A DNA stretch of 64,000 nt from CBDFHC01 sp965247585 (GTDB lineage: Bacteria; Chloroflexota; Dehalococcoidia; Lucifugimonadales; GCA-2712585). The notes under the pieces were generated by a model, which was not told the origin of the DNA, ran no database searches, and was given only the letters and a program-made list of their open reading frames with translations. Below are positions 1 to 8,247 of the stretch, in pieces. The stretch spans positions 1,060,079 through 1,124,078 of the forward strand of contig CBDFHC010000004.1 of assembly GCA_965247585.1 (NCBI GenBank). The letters run 5' to 3'. A program made the position numbers and the translations under genes. Each line of letters begins with the position of its first letter. The stretch's first letter is position 1.

Positions 1-620
1 CCGGAAGCTCCGCTCCAAGATGCGTTGGTTGATGCCTTGCCTTGCTGGGCTTCCGGGTTGACAGGAGGCTTGCCCGCGAATCGCGGCGGTATCTCGATCA
101 TGGCCTTGTTGATGAGCACTGCCACTGGGTTTAGATCGCTGGCATGAGATTCAAAGCCGAGCCGCTGTGCCTCCAAGGGAATAGCCCCGCCTCCGGCGAA
201 AGGGTCGTGAAAGGCTGGGAGCTTGTCAGGGATGAACAACTCAGCCGCCCTTGGGTGGTCCTTGTTGTCCTCACAGGTCCGCCGCCAGCTCTTGCGTATC
301 TCCTCCCTCGCCGATTCCAGAACCGTTTCGTTGGTGGTGTTCTCCCACTTCACCAATTCTTCGATGATGCGAAAGAGCCGTTGCCGCTCATGGGACTGAG
401 CCTCCTCAGTGGGGAAGAGCTCGGGGCGCGCCGAAGGGTCGTCCACCATCTGGGCGAAAAGCACAGCGCGGGCTGCCGCAAGGGGCCGCCTAGCCCACCA
501 GAGATGGAGGGTGCTGGGATGCCCGTGACGTATGGATTTCTCCCTCGCTGAGGCTGCGTTGATGGCCTCCAACGGCAGGGCGACCTCTATCAGCTTCTTC
601 CTGCTAGCTACTTGTTCCAA
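1..620 (-). CDS. DUF1156 adenine-specific DNA methyltransferase, N-terminal part (runs off window)
   Basis: The frame is open from a TTG start at 620 to the left edge (206 codons), so the gene is cut by the window. TTG was chosen because a stop lies two codons upstream and a GAGGG ribosome site precedes it. The N-terminus carries the DUF1156 signature (KKLIEVALPLEAIN, then STLHLWWARRP), followed by the SAM-binding motif DPFAGGGAIPLEAQRLG and ASDLNPVAVL. Proteins of this family are large N6-adenine methyltransferases found next to SNF2 helicases and DUF499 ATPases in defence islands. It starts 10 bases after the NYN gene and is probably in one operon with it and the helicase. Family assignment is firm; a defence role is inferred from neighbours, and the expected ATPase would lie outside the window. 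Confidence 0.85.
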   Translation of the reverse strand, partial: MEQVASRKKLIEVALPLEAINAASAREKSIRHGHPSTLHLWWARRPLAAARAVLFAQMVDDPSARPELFPTEEAQSHERQRLFRIIEELVKWENTTNETVLESAREEIRKSWRRTCEDNKDHPRAAELFIPDKLPAFHDPFAGGGAIPLEAQRLGFESHASDLNPVAVLINKAMIEIPPRFAGKPPVNPEAQQGKASTNASWSGAS

Positions 621-629
621 TCGCTTCCC

Positions 630-1250
630 TCAATTCCAACTAAGTGGCCGAGTTAATATGAAGCCATCCGGTTTAACAACCTGCTCCAGCAGCTGGCTGT
701 CCCTGCAGGCATCCCGGCCTAAGGTCAGGTACGCGGTGGCGGCGCTTCTCAGACCCGCCGAGTGTCGTCCAGGCGGGAACGCAACTACCGTCCGCTTCGC
801 GGGATAGCGCACCCGGGCATGACGCACCGGACCGGCCAGGTCTCCGTCGCCGGAGACGATGATCGCTGTATCGAAGGCGTCGTCCTGGGCGTCTCCAAGT
901 AGTTCAACCGCGATATTCACGTCTGTCATCTTCTCTTAATATGCCTGCCAGGTCGCCCCACAGGTCTGGCAGCGTTGAGTCTTCGTGTTGTAATACCCGT
1001 AGTGGATGTGGAGGTCAGGGAGAGTAGCGAGAGCCTCCAGGTAGGTATTCTGCCGCGCCGGCTTATACGGGTTTCCCGGTTCAGGTGAGACCCTGGCGGT
1101 GAAGTAGCGGACTCCAATTAGCTCCTGGCCCGTCCGGAGTAGATTGACCGAGAGACGACGAAGGTCGAGCCAGTAATAGCGCCGCCAACCCCTAGCCCTT
1201 AGACCGTAGTAGAGGTTGAAGCCGTCGACGTAGACAATCACCCGCTGCAT
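630..1250 (-). pseudogene. NYN-domain ribonuclease-like protein, interrupted by an in-frame TAA
   Basis: Two adjacent open segments in the same frame form one NYN (PIN-like, LabA/COG1432) protein. The first, from ATG 1250, has the metal-binding start VIVYVDGFNLYYG and a CQTCG motif. The second continues with EKMTDVNIAVELL and the acidic IIVSGDGDL motif. They are separated only by one TAA codon at 936-938. No frame change is needed, so this is a nonsense change in an otherwise intact gene of about 205 residues. NYN proteins are RNases; the gene sits between the helicase and the DUF1156 methyltransferase and is probably part of that module. Translation could restart at ATG 929, which would yield only the C-terminal half without the first catalytic Asp. 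Confidence 0.8.
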
Positions 1251-1333
1251 GGACCCCACCTTATGGAATCGTGCGAATACGTTTGGGGGGAGATTCCGCG
1301 ACTGACCACGCTGGATGAAACGAGCCCAGCCTG

Positions 1334-1363
1334 TTGATTACTATCACGTAGACGTGCTAGTAT
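1334..1363 (+). promoter_or_regulatory. Candidate plus-strand promoter with a palindromic operator
   Basis: TTGATT at 1334-1339 and TAGTAT at 1358-1363 are spaced by 18 bases. Between them, 1341-1360 is a near-perfect 20-bp palindrome (CTATCACGT AG ACGTGCTAG, one mismatch per arm). A repressor bound there would cover the promoter spacer. Each hexamer matches consensus at only 4 of 6 positions, so promoter activity is a guess; the palindrome is directly visible. Confidence 0.4.
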
Positions 1364-1369
1364 TGTGGT

Positions 1370-1425
1370 ACCATCCCGGCGATAGCATCGCTGGGCCGAC
1401 GCTCCCTCTGGGAGCGTCTCTTTTT
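1370..1425 (+). ncRNA. Candidate short two-hairpin RNA
   Basis: Downstream of the candidate promoter is a 55-60 nt stretch made almost entirely of two hairpins: 1375-1395 (CCCGGCGAT / ATCGCTGGG, loop AGC, one G-U pair) and 1398-1418, followed by T's. No open reading frame on the plus strand could use the terminator, since the flanking genes lie on the minus strand. A small regulated RNA is the simplest reading. The alternative is that the hairpins act at the 3' end of the minus-strand helicase message. Confidence 0.35.
1398..1425 (+). terminator. Rho-independent terminator, plus strand
   Basis: A perfect 9-bp stem GACGCTCCC / GGGAGCGTC with loop TCT is followed by TCTTTTT. The T tract gives it plus-strand polarity, although the adjacent protein genes are on the minus strand. 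Confidence 0.65.
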
Positions 1426-1440
1426 GTGTCCGGAACACCC

Positions 1441-4400
1441 TCATGACGGCTCCGCGCCCCGGGACAGCAGCTCCGGCAGGTTGTAGTTCACGCTGGTGAC
1501 GCCGAAGTCCGGCTCCCGGTGGAACGGCCTTCGCACGTAGCTCACCTGGTCGGCTCCACCATCTTGGAACTCGACGATGGCCAGGATGTAATCCTCCGGC
1601 TTGTTCAATGACGTGAGGATCTCATTCTTCGAGACGGTAACGGTCGTCGCTCCCTGCACTCGTCCCTTCACCTCAATGAAGCGGAGCTTCCCGGTCCCAG
1701 ACACACGGCTCTCGATGTCGTAGCCGAGTTTGTCCGTCTCGCGGTCCACAGGATCGAACCCCAAGTTCCGCTCGACCTGCATCACGGCGGCCCTGGCGCG
1801 GGCGGCAGCAACTTGGGTGTCTCTAGCCGCTATAGCCACGGACGGACCCATCATCTTGTGTATGAGACCTGCAGGCACCACGAGCACGCCACCTAGCACG
1901 ACAGGGGGCAACGGCGACAGTTGGCGTTCTCGTTGAATCTCCTCCATGCGTTTTTGCATTCTTCCTTGGAGCTGGTCCGCCCGTCGGCGAGCCTCGTCAG
2001 AGTTCAGGCGAGCATTGGGCTTGCCAGCCTGCTCTTGCATCTTTAGGTCGGCGGAGCGGTGGTCCCAATAGGCGATCTCCTTGGTCAATCGTTCCTTGAC
2101 CGCCGCTTCAGTCTTTGACAGGAGCTCCAGCTTCCGTGACCGGACCTCTTCAAGGTGCTCAGGCACCACATGCGATACTGCGAATCCGACGGCCTGGGCC
2201 TCTAAGTCGCCGCTGATCCAACCACACTCAGGTCGCGCGAGCATCTCCTGCGGGTCCGGCTCTCCTTCACGCAAGGGTCGATAGTCGAGATATGGGGCGT
2301 AATCCTGGCCGACGGCGTTGCCTTCGGCGTCGATGGCGACGTACAGCACCCTCTTGGAGATAGTCCGCTGTTCTCCTGAGCGCGTGCGGCTTCCGTCTTG
2401 AATACTGTGCTCCAGATAAAGAAGGGCGCGAGGCTGGTCGCCGGGATCGTTGTCGTCCACCAGCACCGAACCCTGCCTGAGCATCCCACGATAGCGCTCA
2501 AGCGTCAGGTCTATGGTCGCGTCCAAGAGGGGGTGACCTGGTGAGACGAAGGCGGCAGGCGGCTGACCCAGCGGGGCCGTCAGGGATTTCTCGAAGGTTA
2601 TGCGCTCGTAACGGGGCAGTACCGGTTCGCCCAGTCCTATCAGACGGTCCCGGTCGCGCACGTGCGCCGGGACATGGCTCACCTGGTAGCGCCGATGCTC
2701 TCTTTCCACCACCCTCCCTCCGAGCCGCTTGAAAGCCTCAAGGAAGAAGGCTTCCACGTAGTGAGGCTGCAATCGCCTCACGTCGGCGCGCTCCATCTCC
2801 TCGCGAACTCGCCGCACCTGGCTGGAGTCCATCGAGTCCTGGGCCAAGGCGGACTCGTCCAACAGGTCCTGGACCTTGCCCCGGTCGAAGGCGTTGTTTA
2901 CTACCTGCGTAAGCCGGGCTTGGACTTCGGGGCGTTCTCCGTATCTGATGGCTTCCAGCAGCAAGTCACGGAGCGACTTGCCCTCGAACTGCACTTTGCC
3001 CAGCACGTCGAAGACCTGCCCGCCCAGGGCCTTGCGGGCTTCCTCCAGCTTCTCCAGCAGCTTGTAGTAGACATCGCCTTCCCTGGTCTCCTCCGCGATC
3101 AGGTTCCAGAGGTGGCACACCTCGGTCTGGCCTATACGGTGAATGCGCCCGAACCTCTGCTCGATGCGGTTGGGGTTCCAGGGCAAGTCGTAGTTCACCA
3201 TCAGGTGAGCGCGTTGGAGGTTGATGCCCTCCGAGGCCGCGTCATTGGCCAGAAGAATCCGCACCTCGGGGTCGTGGAGGAAGGACTCCTGGATAGCGCG
3301 CCTGTCCTCGCGGCCGACTCCTCCATGAATCACCACCACCGACTCCTCCCGGCCCAGCAGGGTGGTTATCCGTTGATGGAGGTAATTGAGCGTATCCCGA
3401 TGTTCAGTGAAGACGACCAGCTTCTGATGGGGAGAGGGCACAAACGCTTCGTCGGTCCCGTCGACTTTGGCTGTAAACAGCCGGTTGAGCAGCTCAGTGA
3501 GCTCCTGCCATTTCTTGTCTTGACCCGTAGTCCGCACCGTCTGCGCCAACGATTCGAGCCGGTGCAGACTCAGAATCTCAGCCTCCAGTTCATCCACCGT
3601 CCGAGCAGCCGTGGCCCGGTCAAGTATCTCCGCTTCGGCGACTGCGACCTCCTCTTCAGGGGCGTCCTCCAGGTCCTCGATGTCCTCGTCATCCAGCGCA
3701 GGGAAGCCTTCGAGAAGCGGCGAAACGGTCTGCGAACCACGCTGAAGCAGCTTCAGCTCCCGCAGGCGGCTCTCCAGCCGCTCCTTCCTTCTTCGAAGGG
3801 ACTGGTAGATGGCCTCGGGCGACGACGCAAGCCGCCGTTGGAGGATGGTCAGCGCGAACCCGACGGTACCCGCTCGCCGGTCGTTCTGGAGCGCCTCTGC
3901 CCGGTTGAACTCCTCCCGGACATACTCCGTCACCTCCCGATACAACCGCGCCTCGCCGTCGGATAGCTTGTAGGGCACCGCGTAGGCTCGGCGCTCCGGG
4001 AACAGCGGCGTTGCATCGAATTTGAACAACTTCTCCTTCACCATGCGGCGCATCAAGTCCGATACATCCGCCGTGTGCACCCCGTCCCGGAAGCGTCCCT
4101 CGAAGCGGTCTCCGTCCAAGAGGGCCATGAAAAGTTGAAAGTCCTCTTCCTTGCCGTTATGCGGGGTCGCCGTCAGCAACAGGAAGTGGCGAGTCCGGCT
4201 TGAGAGCAGTTGGCCCAGGTGGTAACGCTTGGTGTACTTGATCTCGCCGCCGAAGAAGGATGCCGACATCTTGTGGGCCTCATCGCATATGACCAGGTCC
4301 CATCCGCCATCGCTGGCCTTCAGTAGGGCCTGGACATCCTCGTCGCGGGCCAGCTTGTCGAGTCGCGCTATGGCGAGAGGCGTCTCCACGAACCAATTGC

Positions 4401-4980
4401 CCGTGCGAGCGGCCTCCAGCTTGTCGTTGGTCATGATGTCGAAGGGAAGATGGAACCGTCGGTAGAGTTCGTCCTGCCACTGCTCCGCCAAGCTGCCTGG
4501 GCATACAACGAGGCAGCGTTCCAGGTCGCCCCGAGAGATGAGCTCCTTTATCAGCAGACCGGCCATGATGGTCTTACCTGCTCCTGGGTCGTCCGCAAGC
4601 AGGAATCGGAGCGGTTGGCGAGTCAGCATCGACTCGTACACCGCCGTAATCTGATGAGGCAGCGGATCCACGACGGATGTGTGGACCGCAAGGACGGGAT
4701 CGAATAGGTGGGCTAGCCGGATGCGCTGGGCCTCTGAAACGAGGCGGAACAGGCCGCCGTCGCCATCGAAGGACCAGGGCAACCCTTGCTCGACCACATC
4801 GAGGCTGGGCTCGTCGTCCCGGTAGACGAGACGAGTGCCAACGGCTCCGGTGACTGACAACTTGTAGGTGAGCTCGACCGCAGAGTCGCCGAACCACTTG
4901 GCATTCACGACCTCTATGGGGCCGTCTGTCGTCAATCCTCGGACACGGGCACCGGGGGTCAGGTTTTCGAGTGTTGCCAT
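1441..4980 (-). CDS. SNF2/SF2-family DNA helicase with C-terminal DUF3883 domain (defence type)
   Basis: A 1179-residue ATP-dependent helicase/translocase. Visible motifs in order: Walker A DDPGAGKT near residue 130, DEAH box (CDEAHKM), motif III LTATPHNG, and the second RecA-like domain with ASEGINLQRA and QRFGRIHRIGQ. The C-terminal 110 residues match DUF3883, a PD-(D/E)XK-like fold, with LGYDIES and RFIEVKGR. The ATG at 4980 was chosen because it follows AAAGGA and fits the promoter at 5011-5040; an upstream TTG at 5040 would overlap the -35 box. This type travels with DUF1156 methyltransferases in Hma-like or DISARM-related defence loci. It is divergent from an XRE/ImmA pair and probably controlled by it. 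Confidence 0.88.
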   Translation of the reverse strand: MATLENLTPGARVRGLTTDGPIEVVNAKWFGDSAVELTYKLSVTGAVGTRLVYRDDEPSLDVVEQGLPWSFDGDGGLFRLVSEAQRIRLAHLFDPVLAVHTSVVDPLPHQITAVYESMLTRQPLRFLLADDPGAGKTIMAGLLIKELISRGDLERCLVVCPGSLAEQWQDELYRRFHLPFDIMTNDKLEAARTGNWFVETPLAIARLDKLARDEDVQALLKASDGGWDLVICDEAHKMSASFFGGEIKYTKRYHLGQLLSSRTRHFLLLTATPHNGKEEDFQLFMALLDGDRFEGRFRDGVHTADVSDLMRRMVKEKLFKFDATPLFPERRAYAVPYKLSDGEARLYREVTEYVREEFNRAEALQNDRRAGTVGFALTILQRRLASSPEAIYQSLRRRKERLESRLRELKLLQRGSQTVSPLLEGFPALDDEDIEDLEDAPEEEVAVAEAEILDRATAARTVDELEAEILSLHRLESLAQTVRTTGQDKKWQELTELLNRLFTAKVDGTDEAFVPSPHQKLVVFTEHRDTLNYLHQRITTLLGREESVVVIHGGVGREDRRAIQESFLHDPEVRILLANDAASEGINLQRAHLMVNYDLPWNPNRIEQRFGRIHRIGQTEVCHLWNLIAEETREGDVYYKLLEKLEEARKALGGQVFDVLGKVQFEGKSLRDLLLEAIRYGERPEVQARLTQVVNNAFDRGKVQDLLDESALAQDSMDSSQVRRVREEMERADVRRLQPHYVEAFFLEAFKRLGGRVVEREHRRYQVSHVPAHVRDRDRLIGLGEPVLPRYERITFEKSLTAPLGQPPAAFVSPGHPLLDATIDLTLERYRGMLRQGSVLVDDNDPGDQPRALLYLEHSIQDGSRTRSGEQRTISKRVLYVAIDAEGNAVGQDYAPYLDYRPLREGEPDPQEMLARPECGWISGDLEAQAVGFAVSHVVPEHLEEVRSRKLELLSKTEAAVKERLTKEIAYWDHRSADLKMQEQAGKPNARLNSDEARRRADQLQGRMQKRMEEIQRERQLSPLPPVVLGGVLVVPAGLIHKMMGPSVAIAARDTQVAAARARAAVMQVERNLGFDPVDRETDKLGYDIESRVSGTGKLRFIEVKGRVQGATTVTVSKNEILTSLNKPEDYILAIVEFQDGGADQVSYVRRPFHREPDFGVTSVNYNLPELLSRGAEPS

Positions 4981-5010
4981 CCCGTTTCCTTTCAGTTGTA
5001 GCTCCCCCTC

Positions 5011-5058
5011 ATGATACTCGCAATTGCCGTTGACAGTCAACTACAACCTTGGTAGGAT
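5011..5058. promoter_or_regulatory. Divergent promoters sharing a 13-bp palindromic operator
   Basis: Rightward promoter: TTGACA 5030-5035, 17-base spacer, TAGGAT 5053-5058, serving the XRE gene. Leftward promoter: TTGACT (complement of 5035-5040), 18-base spacer, TATCAT (complement of 5011-5016), serving the helicase. The perfect palindrome GTTGACAGTCAAC at 5029-5041 contains both -35 boxes. Arms GTTGTAG (4995-5001) and CTACAAC (5041-5047) form a wider inverted repeat. This is the expected layout for an XRE dimer repressing itself and the defence operon at once. Confidence 0.7.
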
Positions 5059-5076
5059 TGAAGGGAGGTGATGGCG

Positions 5077-5439
5077 ATGGAATTCCCCGAGCGTCTGCGT
5101 ACCCTACGCAAAGAGGCCCAACTGAGTCAGCGCGACCTCGCCGAGAAGGTCGGGGTGGACTTCACCTACCTCAGCAAGATAGAGAACGCGCGCATCGACC
5201 CCCCGAGCGAGACCGTTCTGAAGAGCATCGCCCGCGAGCTGGCAGGTCCGCTAGGCCGCGATGAGACCGAGTTGGGGGACGAGTTGATAACCATGGCCGG
5301 CAAGATTCCTTCAGACTTGGCCGACACCCTTGCTCGGAATCCCGGCGCTGTCCGATTCCTCAGGTCGCTAGGAGATGACGTGCGCTCCCCAGCGGAGTGG
5401 CAGAATCTGATCCGGGACCGGTCGGAAGAAGAACGATGA
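5077..5439 (+). CDS. XRE-family HTH transcriptional regulator
   Basis: A 120-residue repressor with an N-terminal lambda-type HTH (LSQRDLAEKVGVDFTYLSKIE) and a short acidic C-terminus. Of the overlapping starts GTG 5068, ATG 5071 and ATG 5077, the last is 8 bases from GGAGG and is preferred. Its stop overlaps the start of the ImmA-type protease gene (ATGA), so the two are translationally coupled. XRE/ImmA pairs are known from ICEBs1, where the protease cuts the repressor to induce. Here the palindrome upstream suggests autoregulation and control of the divergent helicase operon; this last step is inference. Confidence 0.88.
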   Translation: MEFPERLRTLRKEAQLSQRDLAEKVGVDFTYLSKIENARIDPPSETVLKSIARELAGPLGRDETELGDELITMAGKIPSDLADTLARNPGAVRFLRSLGDDVRSPAEWQNLIRDRSEEER

Positions 5440-6143
5440 CGACGAATTTCTTGTCCGATGCCCAACTTGAGAACATGGCTGCTGGGTTGTTGGGCCGATA
5501 TGAATCCTCGTTTGGAGTAGTCACCGGTCCCCCGGTTCCAGTGGAGCGCATCCTGGAGGACATACTCGACCTTCGGATTCTGTGGGACTCAATCCCTGAG
5601 CCTCCCGGTCAGTCCATCCTCGCCGCCCTTGAGCCCTCCTCGAAGACAGTTGTATTCAACGAGTCGCGCCGCGCCCTCATTGATGAGACTCAGGGCCTCT
5701 ACAACACAGTTCTCGCCCATGAAGTGGGGCACTGGGAGGCACATGTCGACCATGGCCAATTGGCCCAGCAGGCTCTACCGGACTTCGACGGGGGCTTCAG
5801 CTGCCTCTTTCGGTCCTCCGGCCCCGGCCAAGAGCCACGAGAGGTACAGGCTCACAGGTTTATGGGGTTCCTTCTGATGCCGTCTCACGTCGTGTCGGAG
5901 GCTGTCCAGGACTTTAGTCTGCTCAGCTGGCCCGCCCTATACGATCTTCGAGAGCGCTTTCAGGTCACCATCACGGCATTAAAGATAAGACTTGAACGCC
6001 TCGGCATTCTGTACGTCGCCGCTGACGGCGAACTGTACCCGTCGAGGCAAGAGTATGACGGTCAGATGCGCCTCATCCAGGAAGGTAACGAAAAGCAGAG
6101 GTCAAATGCCATTCAGCCGTTCGATGGTGGAAGATGTGAGTAG
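5436..6143 (+). CDS. ImmA/IrrE-family metallo-endopeptidase
   Basis: 235 residues with an intact zinc protease site HEVGH in LAHEVGHWEAH and a downstream helix EVQAHRFMGFLLMP that supplies the third ligand, as in family M78. ATG 5436 overlaps the XRE stop by four bases. Its likely substrate is the XRE protein encoded just upstream. It would act in the cytoplasm, and cutting the repressor would release the divergent promoter. The C-terminal 60 residues look like the usual helical partner-recognition part. The family call is secure; the substrate is inferred from pairing. Confidence 0.9.
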   Translation: MTTNFLSDAQLENMAAGLLGRYESSFGVVTGPPVPVERILEDILDLRILWDSIPEPPGQSILAALEPSSKTVVFNESRRALIDETQGLYNTVLAHEVGHWEAHVDHGQLAQQALPDFDGGFSCLFRSSGPGQEPREVQAHRFMGFLLMPSHVVSEAVQDFSLLSWPALYDLRERFQVTITALKIRLERLGILYVAADGELYPSRQEYDGQMRLIQEGNEKQRSNAIQPFDGGRCE

Positions 6144-6456
6144 TCTTAGGTCCTTGCTCTACAGCCTAGCCGTCTCCTGGGTGACTACCAAGCCGTGAAG
6201 AAGGGGAAGGTAGGACGCCACATTGGACGACCCGCCGCCGGTAAGGTTGCTAGCCGCGGACTAGGTAAGCTCTTCCGTTAATGGACGCTTTGAATACAGC
6301 CGGGTTGAGGCGCGACGGGCTAGGTATGCCCATAGGTCCTCTGACAATCAAACGGGTTGGCCGAGGACGATCCCAATCGAACGAGGCACCTCGGGCCACG
6401 AGGGGAGCACATGCCGGTGGCGAGTCTATCGCCCACGGGGCCATGGATAGCTTGTG
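6144..6456. other. Intergenic region without a recognised gene
   Basis: About 310 bases between the protease and HNH genes. Short open frames here lack ribosome sites and recognisable sequence. No strong terminator or promoter was seen. Confidence 0.5.
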
Positions 6457-7200
6457 ATGGGTCGGATTCTGGAGCCGGAAGAGTGCATTGCGATTCGAGC
6501 GCGTGGAACCCGGGAAGATTGCAATGTCTTGGCGGCCGAGTACGGCGTCTCTGCTGTCACCATATCGAACATCCTCAACGACCGCTCCTACAGGCGTCCC
6601 GAATGTTATGTAGAAGGATCACCCGGACGGGCGGCCGCCGAAAAACGGGACCAGGATTATCACGAGGAGAAGCGGCGGCAACAGCAGATGCGCTACGTCT
6701 CCGCCAAGAATCGAGCGACCGTGTTGCACCGTGACTCGTATAGATGCGTGTATTGCCAAGCGGACCTGAACGAGGTTCCCTTGGCTATTGACCACCGGAT
6801 TCCAGTCACTCGCGGCGGAACCAACTCCCCGGATAACCTTCAAGCGACCTGTAAGACTTGCAACGCCAGAAAGAAGGACTCTACGGAAGACGACGAGGGC
6901 AGGCTCCGGCAGTACTTGGATTGGCGTCGGGATATGGATCCACTCATGAACACCTTTGAGTCCTTGGTGAATGGGCATCACTGGTTAGATGACGATGACA
7001 GGCTAACCACAATTAGGGACGGCTGGACCTCCTGCTACGGAGGCATCTATGCGTCACCCGAAGTCACCGACGCCATCCAAGCGATCAGATCGGGAGACAT
7101 CGACAAGGCGCGGGCTATCGTCTCTGGGATCCGTGAAGGGTGGAATTGGGCTGAGGAGCACCACCAAGCGGTTGAGGCGGCCTATGACTTCGATCCATAG
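6457..7200 (+). CDS. HNH endonuclease with N-terminal HTH
   Basis: 247 residues. Residues 5-45 look like a recombinase or transposase-style HTH (TREDCNVLAAEYGVSAVTIS). The centre is an HNH nuclease: CVYC, then AIDHRIPVTRGG, then NLQATCKTCNARK, giving the two Cys pairs that hold zinc and the His of the active site. The C-terminal 100 residues are unrecognised. The HTH-HNH order is typical of free-standing homing-type nucleases; a restriction role in the adjacent defence cluster is also possible. No clear ribosome site precedes either GTG 6454 or ATG 6457, so the start is uncertain. Confidence 0.8.
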   Translation: MGRILEPEECIAIRARGTREDCNVLAAEYGVSAVTISNILNDRSYRRPECYVEGSPGRAAAEKRDQDYHEEKRRQQQMRYVSAKNRATVLHRDSYRCVYCQADLNEVPLAIDHRIPVTRGGTNSPDNLQATCKTCNARKKDSTEDDEGRLRQYLDWRRDMDPLMNTFESLVNGHHWLDDDDRLTTIRDGWTSCYGGIYASPEVTDAIQAIRSGDIDKARAIVSGIREGWNWAEEHHQAVEAAYDFDP

Positions 7201-7239
7201 CTCTTAGTAACAAGGGTCAATTCACTACCTAACAGCAAT

Positions 7240-8247
7240 CTAGCGTTCGCATACGACCCCATCGCCGTCCCCGTCGCGTGCCGTGGGCACCTTGTCCTTC
7301 GGAAATCCACGTCCACTACCCTTGGTGCCCGGAACGCGAGGTTCACCGGCCGCCTCAGCTACATCACACGAGCCATAGCTATCCTCCAGGTTCGGAGTGG
7401 CCAGGGGATTGGCCACAGGTTGCACTTCATCAAAAAGGACAACTACTAGCGTTTGCGTGGGCGCGCATGTCTTCAGCATCTCGGCCAGTGCGTCCGCTTC
7501 AGCCGAACTCGCAGTCAGCTCCCAAGTTTCTTTGATCGTAACCCAGTCGATGGCGTACTGGCACCAATAACTGCGATCCGGCGGTCTCCAGTCTTCAGGT
7601 CCGCTGCTACCCTTGGAGCGGTTGGCCGATGCTTTGGCGGCGACTAGGTGCCTGTCGTAAGAAAGGTCGTTGGCGTACTGGCGTTTTCTCTCAGGACTCC
7701 ATGCCCATCCTCCAGACCAGTGTGCGTTCGCGAGAGGGACCATATGGTCGATGTCCAACTCTCCAGGGTCATAGAAACGCCCGCCAGTATAGGGTCCTGT
7801 CCAATCACCGGCTGCAACTCGACATTGGCCGGAGTCTGTATAGGCAACAGTGGTCGCTGACTCCGCAACAAGGACCTCTTGCCGTGTGTTCTGGCAATCG
7901 CCGTCCTCGTCGGTCCAATGCCTCCATTCATCTCGATCATAGGCGGGGAGGTTGGCTGGTCTGGGTGCGACGAGTACGGACAGCTGGCTGATGGATTGCC
8001 CTTCTGGTACCGACGTCGCTGTAGGGAACAGGGTGCCAGTGACAATAGATCCAGGAGTTGCCGCGGCTGTGGATGATGGTTCAATTGCCGGGGGCGGTGT
8101 TGCTTGTACGTCAGTCTTGGGAGTCGCCGTAGAGTCAGAGAGCGAGTCGGATGTCTCCGTTGGAGCAGTGGCCGGGAAGCTAGAACACGCTGTCACGAGC
8201 AGAGCGGCGGTGAAGGCCAGCAGTTGAAAGTGGAAAGGGAATCTCAT
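7240..8247 (-). CDS. Lipoprotein nuclease: DUF1524 HNH domain plus Excalibur calcium-binding tail
   Basis: 335 residues beginning with a lipoprotein signal (LLAFTAALLVTACSS), then a Pro/Thr/Ser-rich linker of about 90 residues. A GmrSD C-terminal/DUF1524-type HNH domain follows (DIDHMVPLANAHWSGG, then RQYANDL). The last 40 residues are an Excalibur domain ending DGDGDGVVCE. ATG 8247 was chosen over longer starts because AGGA lies 8 bases upstream and the signal peptide begins there. The protein should be exported and anchored outside the membrane, where it could degrade incoming or environmental DNA. It is convergent with the HNH gene. Confidence 0.85.
   Translation of the reverse strand: MRFPFHFQLLAFTAALLVTACSSFPATAPTETSDSLSDSTATPKTDVQATPPPAIEPSSTAAATPGSIVTGTLFPTATSVPEGQSISQLSVLVAPRPANLPAYDRDEWRHWTDEDGDCQNTRQEVLVAESATTVAYTDSGQCRVAAGDWTGPYTGGRFYDPGELDIDHMVPLANAHWSGGWAWSPERKRQYANDLSYDRHLVAAKASANRSKGSSGPEDWRPPDRSYWCQYAIDWVTIKETWELTASSAEADALAEMLKTCAPTQTLVVVLFDEVQPVANPLATPNLEDSYGSCDVAEAAGEPRVPGTKGSGRGFPKDKVPTARDGDGDGVVCER

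Noticed and set aside
2662..3966. 434-codon plus-strand frame
   Set aside because: It is antisense to the helicase, lacks recognisable motifs and follows third-position GC bias.
1..4980. Canonical DISARM system
   Set aside because: The helicase could be read as DrmD-like, but no DrmA, DrmB or DrmC gene is in the window; an Hma-like arrangement fits better.
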